Part shown: positions 33,902-46,664 of the stretch, in pieces
How the letters are laid out: each line of letters opens with the position of its first letter
Numbering within the stretch: position 1 is the first letter of the stretch
Assembly (NCBI RefSeq): GCF_026745355.1
Contig: NC_079206.1
Location: 45,199,216-45,263,215 of the forward strand
Direction: 5' to 3'
Length of the DNA stretch: 64,000 nucleotides
From: Beta vulgaris subsp. vulgaris
Lineage: Eukaryota > Streptophyta > Magnoliopsida > Caryophyllales > Amaranthaceae
The notes under the pieces: model-generated
What the model was told of the DNA's origin: nothing
The model's input: only the letters and a program-made list of their open reading frames with translations
The model's database searches: none
Position numbers and translations under genes: made by a program

Positions 33902-35274
33902 TTAGGGCTGCTTGGAGCGTTTGAAGAGAGAGAAGACCACAAAGTCAATTTTGGAGAGCACACCATCCACCTTGCTCCTGATCCCCGTATCAGCATTCTT
34001 GATGGCGATCATTTGTTGTTGCTGCAGAGAATCCAGAGCAGAGACAATGGTCTCTATGGCATTGATCCTATTGTGCAGAAGGGTCAAGGAGTCCAGAATT
34101 CCCCGAAGTAACTTGTTGACCCCAGTAGTAGACAGCAACGAAAAATCCACAGTAGTAGAAGGAACTGGATCCGAGTCTAGGTGAATAAACACTGTTTCAC
34201 CTTGATCTTGCTCCTTCAGAGACTTGGACCCAGCTAACCTCTGACTCTTCCTCACGGACCCACTTGGAACTCCCTCTTCACCCATCTTCCACTTACTACC
34301 CACCTCAACCTTGACATGCGTTTCTTCCCTCTCAAAATCTATCTTCCCTTTGACCAACCTTAAGCTAAGCCTGGTCAGAGTGTCCTTTGTAAGACAATTT
34401 TCTGGCTCAAGGCAAAAAGAGGGACTGGCAGGCAATTTAACTTTGCAATGTTTGAAGACAGAGGAGAATAACCCACTTTGGTGTTATAGGAAAATGCAGT
34501 GAGAGAGATGTGAAATAATCAAAGAGGGAAGGTTGATTTTTATGTTGTTAGCAAGGCAGTACATAATGGAGAGATCCATTAGACTAGCTGGGTTCTTTTT
34601 GAGGAACGGGGAGTAGAATGAAACGCCAAACAAACTGGAATGACAATTTGTGAAATGGGGACAATTCTTTTTGATCTAAAGATAATGCATGAGAATTGCC
34701 GTTAAAGAAAGCAAGAATTTTAGCATTTGAGACCCCATTTATGTTCAGTTTTGCCCTACCCTTAACGTATTCTTTGTAACCCTCAATTGGGACATCAAAC
34801 CATTCCCCCAGTTTCTTTTCAGTTAGTGTAACCACACAACCATTAACTACGGACATACAGACACCCTCAGTTATATTAAAACTTGAACAAACTCTTTCAT
34901 TTCTTTTTCATAAAGACCCTCATTCACACTGACAATTTTCCACCATTTTTGAAACTTTAAGATGTTCAATAATTCTGACCACTTGGACTTTTTGCACCAT
35001 GCAACATCAACACAAAAACCCACAAGAAATTGTGAGGATTTTGTTTTCTTACCTCGCTTTGTAGGAACTGTAATCTCCTTTTCTTGTTCACTTTCAACCT
35101 CATTTTCACCATCTTCTTTTTTCGGAGAGAGAGAAACAGGAGCAGAGGATTCTGATTTTGACCCGGTAGAATCTTCTTTAGTCTTGGATGATCTTCTAGC
35201 ACTAATTTCATCAAGGATGGTGTTTTCTCTTGGGAAATTTTCGTGATCACCGTATTTTTGTTGTTAGAAGACAT
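33902..35274 (-). pseudogene. Env-like extra frame of the SIRE element, broken
   Basis: Three minus-strand pieces in order. 35274-34966 starts MSSNNKNTVITKISQEKT and is basic. 34856-34584 has GCVVTLTEKKLGEWFDVPIEG. 34435-33902 is acidic, then helical with a heptad stretch (LLRGILDSLTLLHNRINAIE), ending IDFVVFSLFKRSKQP. The position after RNase H and before the polypurine tract is where SIRE-type elements carry an additional 'env-like' frame of unknown function. A short hydrophobic end is present, but no convincing signal peptide or long membrane span. Frameshifts separate the pieces. Confidence 0.6.
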
Positions 35275-35770
35275 GGTGAAAGGGTTTTGGAGGGAGGTTG
35301 AAGATGAGCGATGAGAGAGAGAGATGTGTTGACGTGAGAGTTGGAAATTATGAGGGGTTAGTGATGTGATGGGTTGGGTTATAAATTAATCATGATACCG
35401 TGTGAAAGAAAAGTGGAGAGTTAGGTTTAATGAAACGGTTTATTGGGTTTTGAAAGGTATTTGATGAAGTTTCTTCATTTAACTTAGATTAATCGAACGT
35501 GTAATTGTGGCTATAATTCATGTTAGTGTATTCAATTATGGAAGGGAAGGTGTGAAAAGAAAAATAAGCAAGGAAATTTGGAGGGAAAATTAGAAAAAAA
35601 AACTAAAAAAAATTACTCTTGCATATGATAAAATGTGTCCATAATGTACAAACTACATACGTACCAAATATGTGCAAGGACAATAAGGGTAATATTCAAA
35701 GATATATGTGAGTCCTTATACTTGACCTAGGTGTATGAATTTTAATTCATGAAAGTTCATGACATACTTA
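35275..35770. other. Spacer between RNase H and the env-like frame
   Basis: About 500 bp inside the SIRE element with no recognised motif. It would be the leader of the env-like frame. Confidence 0.5.
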
Positions 35771-35774
35771 GTAA

Positions 35775-36356
35775 GAAACTCTTAGGGGAATAACATCATT
35801 TGTACATTTAAACAATTTTATCATTCCTAGTTCCAAGCGTATCTTTTCAAACCTGTCCCTAGATAGAGGTTTAGTCAATATGTCAGCTATTTGATTTTCA
35901 GTTGGACAAAAATCAACTTTGACTAATCCCTTTTCTACATTGTCTTTTAGGAAATGATGTCGAATGTGAATATGCTTGACCTAGAGTGATGAACTGGATC
36001 CTTGGAAATGCAAATGGCACTAGTACTATCACAGAGTATAGGAACACACTTAAATTTTATGCCAAAGTCACGTACCTGTTGCTCGATCCACAAAACCTAA
36101 GAGTACCAAGCAGCAGCTGCCACGTATTCAGCTTCGGTTGTGCAAAGAGCAACAGTGTTTTGTTTCTTTGAACTCCAAGAAACTAAGCTTGATCCCAGGA
36201 ACTGGACAATACCCAAGATGCCTTTTCGATTCACCAAGGTTCCAGCATAGTCAGCATCAGAATAGCTCACTAGATCAAAGATGTCACTTTGAGGATAGAA
36301 CAAACAAAGATCATCACTTCCTTTCAAATATCTAAGGATCCGTTTGACAGCTGTCC
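35775..36356 (-). pseudogene. SIRE RNase H, 3' part of pol
   Basis: The frame from 36356 reads WTAVKRILRYLKGSDDLCLF, then SYSDADYAGTLVNRKG (catalytic Asp) and TTEAEYVAAAAW (Glu, Ala-rich helix). Below 36100 the usual copia ending is readable in pieces (DSTSAICISKDPVHHSRS, then KYA-type end near 35830). It joins the RT part at 48606-49067 once the CACTA element is removed. Confidence 0.85.
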
Positions 36357-36369
36357 AATCACTAGGGGA

Positions 36370-36600
36370 AAAAAAAGAAGGGACGCACTTTTGAAGGAAA
36401 GCGCAGCCCTTCAATTAGTAGGACTGCGCTTTTTGAAAAAGCGCAGCCCTTCTCACATTAGAAGGGCTGCGCTTTTTCAAAAGCGCAACCCTTCACCTTG
36501 AGAAGGGATGCGCTTTTTCAAAAAGTGCAGCCCTACGAAGTGAAGGGTTCTCAAAGTGAAGGGCTGCGCTGTTTTAAAAAAGCGCAACTCTTCGTTCAAT
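36370..36600. repeat. 5' subterminal repeats of the large CACTA
   Basis: About seven copies of AAGGGCTGCGCTTTTT in both orientations, often paired as hairpins. These are typical transposase-binding arrays. Confidence 0.85.
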
Positions 36601-36649
36601 TTTTTTTTTTTGTAATTGAAGCGCGCATGTACAGTATACCCATAGAGCA

Positions 36650-37665
36650 ATTCTATTTTTCCCACTTTCCTCCCTTAGAGAATTACGAGCGAGAGATCTA
36701 TAACCACCACCTTGCGAGACCTAATTCGAGTGCACCACCAGCACCACCATTGCTCACCACATTGCTCCACCACTTTGCGCGACCACCACATTGCTCCACC
36801 ACTGCTGCCCACGCCACTGTGCAACCTAACTCAGCTGCTCCACCACCTTGCGCACCAACAGTGTCCACCACCACCTTGCGCGCCACCCACCACGTGCAAC
36901 CGCGACCTCCACCATCACCACTACCCTTCTCTTCTCTTCTCTTCTAAGTTGTTAATTAGGTATGAATTAATCTTGTTTTTAAGTTACTTTTATTTTTCTT
37001 AATTGAATTAAATGATTAATGTGCAATGTGGGTTTTGTCAATTGTAGGAAGAAGAGGCTAAGGAAGTTTTCTCTTCATTGCTCGTCGTTGGTGTTAAGAG
37101 GTAACTAGTTTAACATGTAGACAAAGTTGATAATTTATTGATGTATATATGTATTTTTTATAATGTATATATATTTGTTGATATGAGATTGTATGAAAAC
37201 GCAATGTAATTTAGCTATATATGAAATCTACAAGTTGTTTGAATCATCATCATATGCCTAGATACCCGTTCAAGACTTATTAGGAGTAAGTCTTGAATAG
37301 TCCCCGGTTTGGGACTGTTCTTGGACGTTTGATCTCACTTAGGTGGTGAATGTGTGTCTTCTTTTCAATTCTGAGGAAATTCTTGGCTTATCATTTCTCT
37401 ATTTTTCTCTGGGTACATATGTAGATAAGCTGCCGGATTTTCCTTAGAATTGAAAAGTTGGCATATATTCACTAGTGAGATTAGACGTCCAAGGATGGGT
37501 TAGGTTGGAGTGATAAGGACCTTCGACTGCATGCATAAAATTGAACATGTCACTATCTTAGCTTGCTATATCGTGTGTGTGATTTGAATATGTGAGTGTA
37601 TGTACTTTAATAATGATTGATGCATTATAATGAATGTTGTGTTTAATTATTAGGGTGGTCTTCTT
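36650..37665. other. 5' leader of the large CACTA
   Basis: Contains a CACCACC-rich stretch (36700-36930) whose frames are low complexity, then AT-rich sequence up to the TNPD start. No separate gene recognised. Confidence 0.5.
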
Positions 37666-37667
37666 GA

Positions 37668-40600
37668 ATGAGATGGATCGTACTTGGATGTATGGTAGTC
37701 TGAATCGATTGAGTTTGTGAATGGGTCTCGGAATTCTGTAAAGTGCATTAGAATATCAAACATCCTCTGGAGCAGTCGACTTTTATTGTCCTTGTTTGGA
37801 TTGTAGAAATGTGAGCAAGGTTAGTAGTATACATGTGGTTAGGGAGCATGTCTTTCGCCGTGGGTTTAGGCCTCAATACCACGTATGGTTTGGCATGGTG
37901 AGCGAGGAGGTATATGGAAGCTCTGGAGTAAAGAATGATGTATGTGAAGAAAAAAAGAAGGATGATGATGAGTTAGGGGATGAAATTTGGATGATGAATT
38001 TGGAGATGAGATAGGGATCGGGTAGACGAGATGATACACGAGGTTGAAGATCAGTCGTGTAGACGACCTCGTATTTTTGAGTCTATGTCTCAGGCTGCTG
38101 AAAAGCCGTTGTATCCAGGTTGTACAAAGTACACCAAACTTTCCGCGGTGGTAACACTGTTCAACATTAAGTCGAACGCTGGTTGGACGGACTCTAGTTT
38201 CACATCGTTGTTGGAAGTTTTAGCTGAGATGTCCCTGATGGAAATGAACTGCCAAAGTCTACTATTATGCGAAGAAGCTGATGTGTCCTTTGGTTTAGAG
38301 TACGAGCGATACATGCTTGTCCTAACGATTGTGTGCTTTATCGTAATGAGTATGAGCATTTACATGAGTGTCCACGTTGTGGATTGTCGAGGTACAAGCG
38401 TGAAGGAGCTGGAGGTAGTGAAGGACCACCACAAGGTGTTGTGGTATCTACCCATAATACCTAGATTTAAGCGCATGTTCTCAATTAAAGGAGATGCGAA
38501 GAATTTGAGGTGGCATGCAGATCGTAGGAAGAAAGACGGTCTGCTCAAGCATCCGGCTGATTCGCCTGAGTGGAAAACTATCACAGGGTGCATAAGTCAT
38601 TTGGTAATGAGGATAGGAATCTGAGGCTTGGATTATGTACGGATGGCATGAACCCTTTTGGCAATCTCAGCTCGCAGCATAGTACATGGCCAGTAGTTTT
38701 AGTGGTTTATAACTTGCCTCCTTGGTTGTGCATGAAACGCAAGTACATGATGTGTCGCTTCTTATATCGGGGCCCAAACAACCTGGAAATGACATAGATG
38801 TATACCTTCAGCCGCTTGTTGAAGATTTACAGAAGATGTGAACGAAGGAGTGTTAGTATTTGATGCGTATGCTAATGAGATGTTCACTCTGCGTGCCATG
38901 CTTTTTGTACTATGAACGATTATCCAGCTTATGGGAACTTATCTGGGTATAAGACTAAAGGAAAACAACCTTCCCGATTTGTTTAGATGACATGAAATCT
39001 ACACACCTTAAGGGCTGCAAACATGTGTATATGCGCACACGAAGGCTCCTAGCCGCGACCATCCCTATCGGTTTAAGAAGAAGGCATTCGATGGGACGGT
39101 TGAAGAAGAAGTTGCTCATAGACCATTAACTGGTACTGAAGTTTATAATCAGTGAAGGGCATTGAAACAGTCTTTGGTAAACCTGCTAGTGAGGTGATCG
39201 AACCTACATGATTATGGAAAAAACAGTCCATTTTTTGGAAACTCCCATATTAGAAAGATATAAAGGTCAGACATTATTTGGATGTCATGCACATAGAGAA
39301 GAACGTTTGTGAAGCTATTCTCGCGACACTTATGAATATTCCGGCAAGACAAAAGATGTTAAGGCGTCACGACTTTATTGGAAAAAGAGGGGATTCGACC
39401 AGAGTTGTGGGCTCAGAAAAGGGAGGAAGGAAGAAGAAAAAGGGGAGGAAAGGTTGATGATGAAACTCAGAAAAGTAAAAAGGTGGAGGATTCAGAGAAG
39501 AATTATTTGCCACCAGCTTGCTACACGATGTCGCGTGTAGAGAAACGGATTTTTTGCGATTCATTGTATGGCATTAAGGTACTACTGGCTACTCATCGAA
39601 TATGAAGCGCTTTGTTACCTTAAATGGTGAGTTGAAGTTATCGAGTATGAAATCGCACGATTGTCATATCATGATGCAAGTATTCTTATCGATTGCAATT
39701 CGTGGGATACTTCCACAGCATGTGAGACACACCATTACAGAACTGTGTTCAGTTTTTCATACAATATGCAGCAAAGTCCTAAACCCGTCAACCCTCGATT
39801 CCTTGCAGACCAGAGTAGTTGAAACTCTATGCAAATTTGAGATGTATTTCCCCCCGCATTCTTTGACATTATGGTCCATCTCATTGTTCATCTAGTTCGA
39901 GAAATTAAGCTGTGTGGTCTAGTGTTTTTGAGGTGGTGCTATCCTTTGGAAGATATATGGGAACTTTGAAGGATAAAGTTCGGAATACTGCACAACCAGA
40001 AGGTAGTATAATTCAAGGAATTTTGTGGCTGACACTAGGGAAAAAACAGAAAGGGCTGCGCAGGAAGGGCTGCACTTTTAGGAAAAGCGCAGCCCTTCTG
40101 TAGGTAAGAAGGGCTGCGCTTTTCCTAAAAGCGCAGCCCTACTAAGTGAAGGGCTGCGCTTTTTAAAAAAAGCGCAACCCTTCCTAAAAAAATTTGAAAT
40201 AAAAAAGTTCGCGGGCTTCAAATATTAAGCGGGATTCGTCAAATATATCCCTCATTCTTCTCTCTCCTCTCTCACGTCCCTCATTATTCCTTTTCCTCCT
40301 TCTCTCACGTCCCCCTCCCTCTCCTCCTTCTCTCTCATCCTCTCTTCTCTCTCAAGAACTCCCAGAAACGTTGCGACAAAAACGCTGAAATGATTTGCAC
40401 TAATCATGCCGACTGAGTCCGATTGCCTATTGTGATACCTTTTCGGAAGCGGAACGGGCCAACGAGTCAAACTCACCGCTATGCTGTGATGTTTAGGCTT
40501 TTTAAGCCATCCGAGTTCGTTTAAGCCTCCAAATAGGCATTTTAAGTTTTTTTTCCTTAATTATGTATTAGGGTTTTGTTTTATGTATTTAAACATTATT

Positions 40601-42050
40601 AGGTTAATGTTAGGAAGTAGTTCTTGTATTTTCAGATCTATAATGTTCTTGTATACTTCTCTTTGTTTTGATTAATGTTCTTGTATACTTCTCTTTGTTT
40701 TGATTAATTGTTCTTGTATACTTCTCTTGTTTTTGATTAATGTTCTTATATTTTCATCTTTGTTTTGATTAATGTTCTTGTATTTTCAGATCTATAATTT
40801 CTTCTCTTCTGTATATTAGTTTTGTTCCTTTTTTTCATTTTCGTTTCGTTCTTTTTTTTTTGTTTTGGGTTTAGTATTTTCATTTTTGTTTCTCTTCTCT
40901 TCTCTTCTGTTTAATTTCTAAAAATGTGAGATTATGAGTAAAAAAATGTCAAAAAAAGAATTTTTTTTGGTAGGAAGGGCTGCGCTTTTCTAGTGCAACC
41001 CTACTTAAAAAAGTGAAGGGCTGCTACTGAAAGGGCTGCTGTCAAAAAACGCAGCCCTACAGGCCTTTTTCAGCGCAACCCTTCTTCATTTTTCCACTAG
41101 TGTGAGTATTTTGCTAGTGTTGATCCTGTTGGACTTCTGACATCCCGACACGAGGGCAGACTTGAGGGCAAGGGTACAATTGGTTAAAAATTGATCACAC
41201 CTTCCGTAGAAAAGCGTAAACAAGCTCATTTATTTGTATTGCATCACGTACCAGCTGTCCATCCTTATTTACATGAACATATGAAGGAATTACGTGTTAG
41301 CAATCCTGGAAAAGGAGTGAGGGCATTGACACAAATGCATAACAAGACTTTCATTAATTGGTTTCATAAACGAGTACTGAATAATTTGGATGAAAGTATT
41401 TCTGAACCAGTCAAGTGGTTAGCATTTGGTCCCCGTGAAATTATACGCTCTTATGAGGGTTATGATATTAATGGGTATACATTTTGGATTGAACGTCAAG
41501 ATCTGAAGTCAAGATCGCAAAAAAATAGTGGTGTTTCACTTGTGCGTCGTCTACACAATATGCATGCTCGAAAGATGAGTCGCCTGTACATGCTGAAAGC
41601 AACTATTATGAGCGAATACAAGAAATATGGGAGCTGGACTACTGTACTTTTAATATTTGCCTCTTGTATTGCAAGTGGGTTGACGATAATCGACGTTGTG
41701 TAAGAAACGATGATCCTTGCGGATTCACTCTTCTTGACCTTAGTCGTCTACGTGAAACTGAGGAGCCATTTGTAATTACATCACAAGTCAAGCAAGTATT
41801 TTTTGTAACTGATCCTGCTGATCATAAGTGGTCAATTGTTGTACCTGGTAAAAGGAGTATCCTCGGTATTGGTGATGTTGATAATGAGGAAGAATATGAT
41901 GCATTTGAGGACCTCTCCCCTTTTACCTATCCTCAAATTAGTGTGGAAGATGATGTGAATATGTCGGAGAACTATATGCGTGTAGATCACAGGGAAGGGA
42001 TACATGTACTTGAGGATCCTAAGAAACAGTGGAATCTCAATAAATCATGA
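37668..42050 (+). pseudogene. TNPD-like CACTA transposase (Transposase_21, DUF4218 and DUF4216 regions)
   Basis: Starts MDRTWMYGSLNRLSL, the usual N-terminus, followed by a CPCLDCRN zinc-finger-like block. The Transposase_21 core has LRWHADRRKKDGLLKHPADS (38500), then NEDRNLRLGLCTDGMNPFGN and LPPWLCMKRKYMM. MHIEKNVCEAILATLMNIP is near 39290. The DUF4218-type region is MKSHDCHIMMQVFLSIAIRG, then LETYFPP-like EMYFPPHSLT (39640-39890). After the nested CACTA (40033-41102), the DUF4216-type part follows: VKQVFFVTDPADHKWSIVV (41790). Many frameshifts and stops. An intact protein would cut the CACTA ends. Confidence 0.85.
40033..41102. mobile_element. Nested non-autonomous CACTA, 1,070 bp
   Basis: 5' end CACTAGGGAAAAAACAG and 3' end CATTTTTCCACTAGTG, flanked by TGA at 40030-40032 and 41103-41105. 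It has the same subterminal repeat family as the large element, so it could have been moved by it. The interior has a CT-rich leader (40250-40350) and three to four tandem copies of TGTTCTTGTATACTTCTCTT with spacer (40640-40800). No coding capacity. It splits the TNPD-like pseudogene. Confidence 0.9.
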
Positions 42051-42082
42051 GATATAAACTCATGTTCGTGTAACTATTGTGT

Positions 42083-42925
42083 AGGAACGGCTTTCATTGG
42101 TTGTTTGTTGCATATCGGGAACAAAAAGGTCAATTTAGGCCTATTTTGGCCTTTTCGCACCCAACTCGTACTTATCGAGTCACTTAACCCCAAATTTTCT
42201 TTGAACATGCTTATATGAGGTATAATGTAACTAGTGTATAGAGTTATAGGCTTTCATTTGTTGTTGGTTGCATTCCGGGAACGAAAAGGCCATTTCAGAC
42301 CCATTTTGGCCTTTTCGCTCCCAAATCGTAGTTTTCGAGTTACTTAAACCCAAATTTTCTTTGAAAATGCTTATATGAGGTATAATGTAACTAGTGTGTA
42401 GAGTTATAGGCTTTCAATTGTTGTTGGTTGCATTTCGGGAACGAAAAGGCCATTTCAGGCCTATTTTGGCCTTTTCGCTCCCAAATCGTACTTATCAAGT
42501 CATTTAACCCCAAATTTTCTTTGAACATGTTTATATGAGGTATAATGTAACTAGTGTATAGAGTTATAGGCTTTCATTTGTTGTTGGTTGCATTTCGGGC
42601 CTATTTTGGCCTTTTCGCTCCCAAATCGTACTTATCGAAATATTTAAACCCAAATTTTCTTTGAACATGCTTATATGAGGTATAATGTAACTAGTGTGTA
42701 GAGTATAAGCTTTCATTTGTTGTTGGTTGCATTTCGGGAACAAAAAGGCCATTTCGGGCCTATTTTGGCCTTTTCGCTCCCAAATCGTACTTATCGAGTC
42801 ATTTAACCCCAAATTCTCTTTGAACATGCTTATATGAGGTATACGTTGCTATTGTGTAGAGTTATAGGCTTGTCTTTGTTGTTTGTTACATTTCGGGAAT
42901 ATAAATTTGATTTTAGGCCTATTTT
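42083..42925 (+). repeat. About 159-bp tandem repeat, array 1
   Basis: Five to six units, each with a TTTCGGGAACGAAAAGGCCA type start and a TTTTGGCCTTTTCGCTCCCA block, spaced about 159 bp; one unit is shortened to 141 bp. Lies between the TNPD-like and TNPA-like genes. The same repeat returns at 46665-47300. Confidence 0.9.
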
Positions 42926-42957
42926 TCTTTTTGAACTATTGTGTAGAGTTACTCTTT

Positions 42958-43165
42958 GAACTGCCCCCCTCCCCTGCTGCGCACAGCCACCCCATCCCCC
43001 ACTACCCACCCCCACTGCACACAGCCCCCCTGCTGCACACATCCCCCACTGCCCACCCCCCTGCTACACACAGCCCCCCCTGCTGCACACAGCCCCCCCT
43101 CCTTTGCTACACACACTGCCCCCCTCCCCACTGCACTCCCCTGCACTCTTCTCCCCCACTCGTAT
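42958..43165 (-). repeat. C-rich tract (G-rich on the minus strand)
   Basis: Repeated CTGCACACAGCCCCCC-like units. The minus strand has many runs of three or more G and could form G-quadruplexes. Just upstream of the TNPA-like coding start. Confidence 0.8.
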
Positions 43166-44811
43166 GTTTGTACAATTTCAATTTTTTTAAATTTTTAATT
43201 TTTTTTATTAATGCGTATGTTTGTACAATTTCAGGGACATGGCGGAGGTGCATACGGATACGAGTGCGGAACCCACTACTGAGGATACGAGTGCGTAAAT
43301 TGGTTAAGGCTTGCCGTGAAGAAAAGGATGCACAAAGGCCAAGTAAGAACTTGGAGACGAAAAAGAGAAAAGGAAGGGGACGTACAAAGTCACTAGGGAA
43401 ACCCACCCTAATGACTTTGGAGTACGATCATTTGGGGTAACCTTGTAGAAAATGGCGTCAAAAGTATGCCATGCAAGTTGGTATTTGCATGCATAAGCTC
43501 TCCATTCTTCACTCATGGAAAGAGGTGCCCGAGTCTTTGAAAAAGATGATTTGGGAAAATACTATGGTAAGCTTCGCGTACAATAACGTTTAGAATCTTA
43601 ACACTTTAGTTAAATATACTATGTAATATTTACTAATTTGTGAAATGCGTTTTTTGTAGAATCAATTCAATATTGAAAATGATGAAGCGAAGAAGAATGT
43701 GTTTCTATCTGTGGTTGCCCAGAGATTCAGAGACTTCAAGGCCAAGCTAGTGTCAGGGTGGATCACGAAGCGGAGAAAAGTCGTGGGTACAAAGAAGAAG
43801 AAAATCTACGGGGGACAAACACATTCTTCTTATGAGGCTTCACCGGACACATCATTTGAGGCGCCCTCCAAGTTTCCATATCAGATATGGAGGCATATCA
43901 CACCTGAGGAGTGGCATGCATTTGGTGCACAAAAAACAACCCCGGAAGCTGTTGTAATAATATTTACTTGCTAAGATTTAATACTCTTAGATCCAGTATT
44001 ATTGTATAATACCTAACCTTTGTTTATAATTGTGTGTTTCAGGCATCTCGTGAGAAAAGTAGCGCGAATGCAAAAGCTAGGAAGTACTATCACCATCTGG
44101 GTGCTCAGTCGTATGGGCAGGCGAGAGATACGTGGATGTATAGCCATTACCCCACGATTGGGTCGACAACGGCAACGGGCACTAGCTCTACGACGACAGT
44201 TGCACAGCCTCGGCAACCAGATAGAGTGCTCGATTGGTGGTGTTCGATGCGTGGGGTTGATGCAAAGGGACAGAGAGTCTTGCCTGATCCCAGAACACAA
44301 CAGATAGCTAATGCCATTGTAAGTACATATTATAAGTTTTTGATAAGGTATATATAATATAACTTGTCGCTCACGAGCATTTCTCTCTTATCCTTATGTA
44401 GATTGGCTTGAAGGAAAAGGAGGCAACTGGTGAGTTCACTCTTAAAGGATAAGTTGATGCCTTACACGAGACTTTAGGATGGGACCAATATGGACGTGTG
44501 AGGGGCGTAAGAGGTGTCCGCCTCTGGGTGAGAAAGGTGTATGGTGATCAATACACCTCTACGTCAAAATCCAGTGCCTCCAGTGTCAATTCTGCAGCTT
44601 CCATAGATGTGGAGGCTATGAAAGCCCAAATTCGAGAGGAGCTGAGAGCGGAGATGACTCAGAATTTCAACGCCATGTTGGCGCAGATGCGCTTACCGAC
44701 TTTTGGTGCTTTCCAGCAGGGCAGCGTTCCTACGCAGCCCGATCCAGTTCCAGCGTTCACGGTAATCACTTAATATCACAACTATTGCTCTTAAATGCAT
44801 GAAATTCTTAC

Positions 44812-44858
<47 letters not shown>

Positions 44859-45184
44859 TCATAATAGACTAACTGTGAATAGAGTTTTTTTTAAAGGAAG
44901 AGACACCATGTGAGCTATTAGCTCGAGGGGATGGTCATGGCAGTTTCATTCTCGTTGCTTATGGCCAAGCACAACCCCCTAGGGACCGGGTACGATTGCA
45001 CAACCAAGCAGTCGCTGATATTCGCTATGTGGTCAGCGTTTCAGAGATTGTGCCCGGTTTCGAAGAATTACCTCTTCCGCTGCCGAATGCGGAAGTTGGT
45101 CTACAGTCAGTGACTGATGCCCTTGGCATTTACATTCTATGGCGGTGTGCATTGGTGCGGTTATCAGATGAGGTACAATGATTA

Positions 45185-45189
45185 ACATA

Positions 45190-45225
<36 letters not shown>

Positions 45226-45257
45226 GTATATATGTATATATATATATATATATATGT

Positions 45258-45347
<90 letters not shown>

Positions 45348-45405
45348 ATATATATGTATGTATATATATATCATATATTATTATTATTTTGTTTTATAGT
45401 TCCTA
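45185..45405. repeat. (TA)n microsatellite in TNPA intron 5
   Basis: TA runs broken by TG. A shorter TA run lies at 44818-44856 in intron 4. The sequence GAGGTACAATGATTAAC occurs on both sides (45170 and 45416). Confidence 0.9.
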
Positions 45406-46664
45406 TAAATATATATGAGGTACAATGATTAACGTAATATCTGTTTAATTTAACTAATTACTAGGGTTCGGGGAAGGCCGACAAGAAGGGAAAGAAGACA
45501 TGTTCACCTCAGGAAGGCCGACGTGATGTAGTGGAGAAGGTAAATGTTTCTATGCCAAAGTGTCCACTCATTACGGAGATCGAGGTGGTGCAAGGCCTTA
45601 CTTCTCCGTGCTTTTGGCTACATGAGTGCGCTAGCGATGTAGCCGATGAAGCAATGATTGAGATTCAGTTGTCGCACCACCAATTGCACTACTTTGAGGA
45701 AACATCGACCTTCATTTCTAAGGTTGATATAGGAGAATTCTTACGTGGGGAAGAGTTGAATGTTTCGATGATACAAACATTTATGAGGTAATACTTTAGT
45801 ATATAAATCAAATATGCATTATTAATATACATATATATGCCTTAATTAAGTAGTTTTCAATCCAACTAACTTCCATAATGAGTAAGTTTTCTTTTAATCA
45901 ATATGATGTCTCAGGCTATTATACAATGAATTGCGTGCATCTAGTGAGCCAATGTTTGGTTGGTTATGTCCAAGCTTAGTACGAGATAACAGTTGCTTAA
46001 GAAACAAAAAGGAGGTGAAAGACTATCTCAAGTCTTCTTTGGAAGCATGTTCTCGTCTTGGACATAAGATTGTTCTTCTTCCTTACATTGAATCGTATGC
46101 TTGTTAAACTCACTTTACTTTAATTAAATTGACCTATTAGTTGTTCTATAATTAAATAATAACTATATTTTATTGTTGTAGGAATCATTGGACACTGATT
46201 GCAATATGTTTGTCACGTAACGAAGCCTACCACTTTGATTCTTTGCGTAAAGAAACAATGCGGCCCTTACTAGTCAAATCATTGTTAAATAGGTAGCCTA
46301 ATCGAAACTCAATATATGCCACTTATTAATATTAAATGTACATCTAATCTTATAATAATGTGTATTGATGTAGTGTGATGAAGGAGGTTAATGCAATAGG
46401 AATTCGACCACCAAAATCTCCTGTTTGGCATTCAGTCGAGGTAACATGACTAATTTTTTTTTCCTTATATAGAAACACATAATAAAAATCTAACATCAAT
46501 GTCATTTATTGCATCCTTTGGTGAATTTAGTGTCTGCTACAAGAAGGTGGACTTGCGTGTGAGTATTACGTCATGAGGTTCATGCTCGATATTGTCAACC
46601 GTTGCAAACATGTTGATGATCTTCAAAATGTATGTAACTTATTAATTAATTATTAGTATATGCT

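Noticed and set aside
36698..37002. His/Pro-rich frames near the CACTA 5' end
   Set aside because: CACCACC low-complexity leader; no homology, no conserved start, and followed by the TNPD-like gene in a different frame.
42883..43198. His/Pro-rich frame upstream of the TNPA-like gene
   Set aside because: It is low-complexity C-rich repeat. The real coding starts after the acceptor at about 43234.
45178..45418. Tyr-Ile repeat frames
   Set aside because: They translate a TA microsatellite inside an intron.
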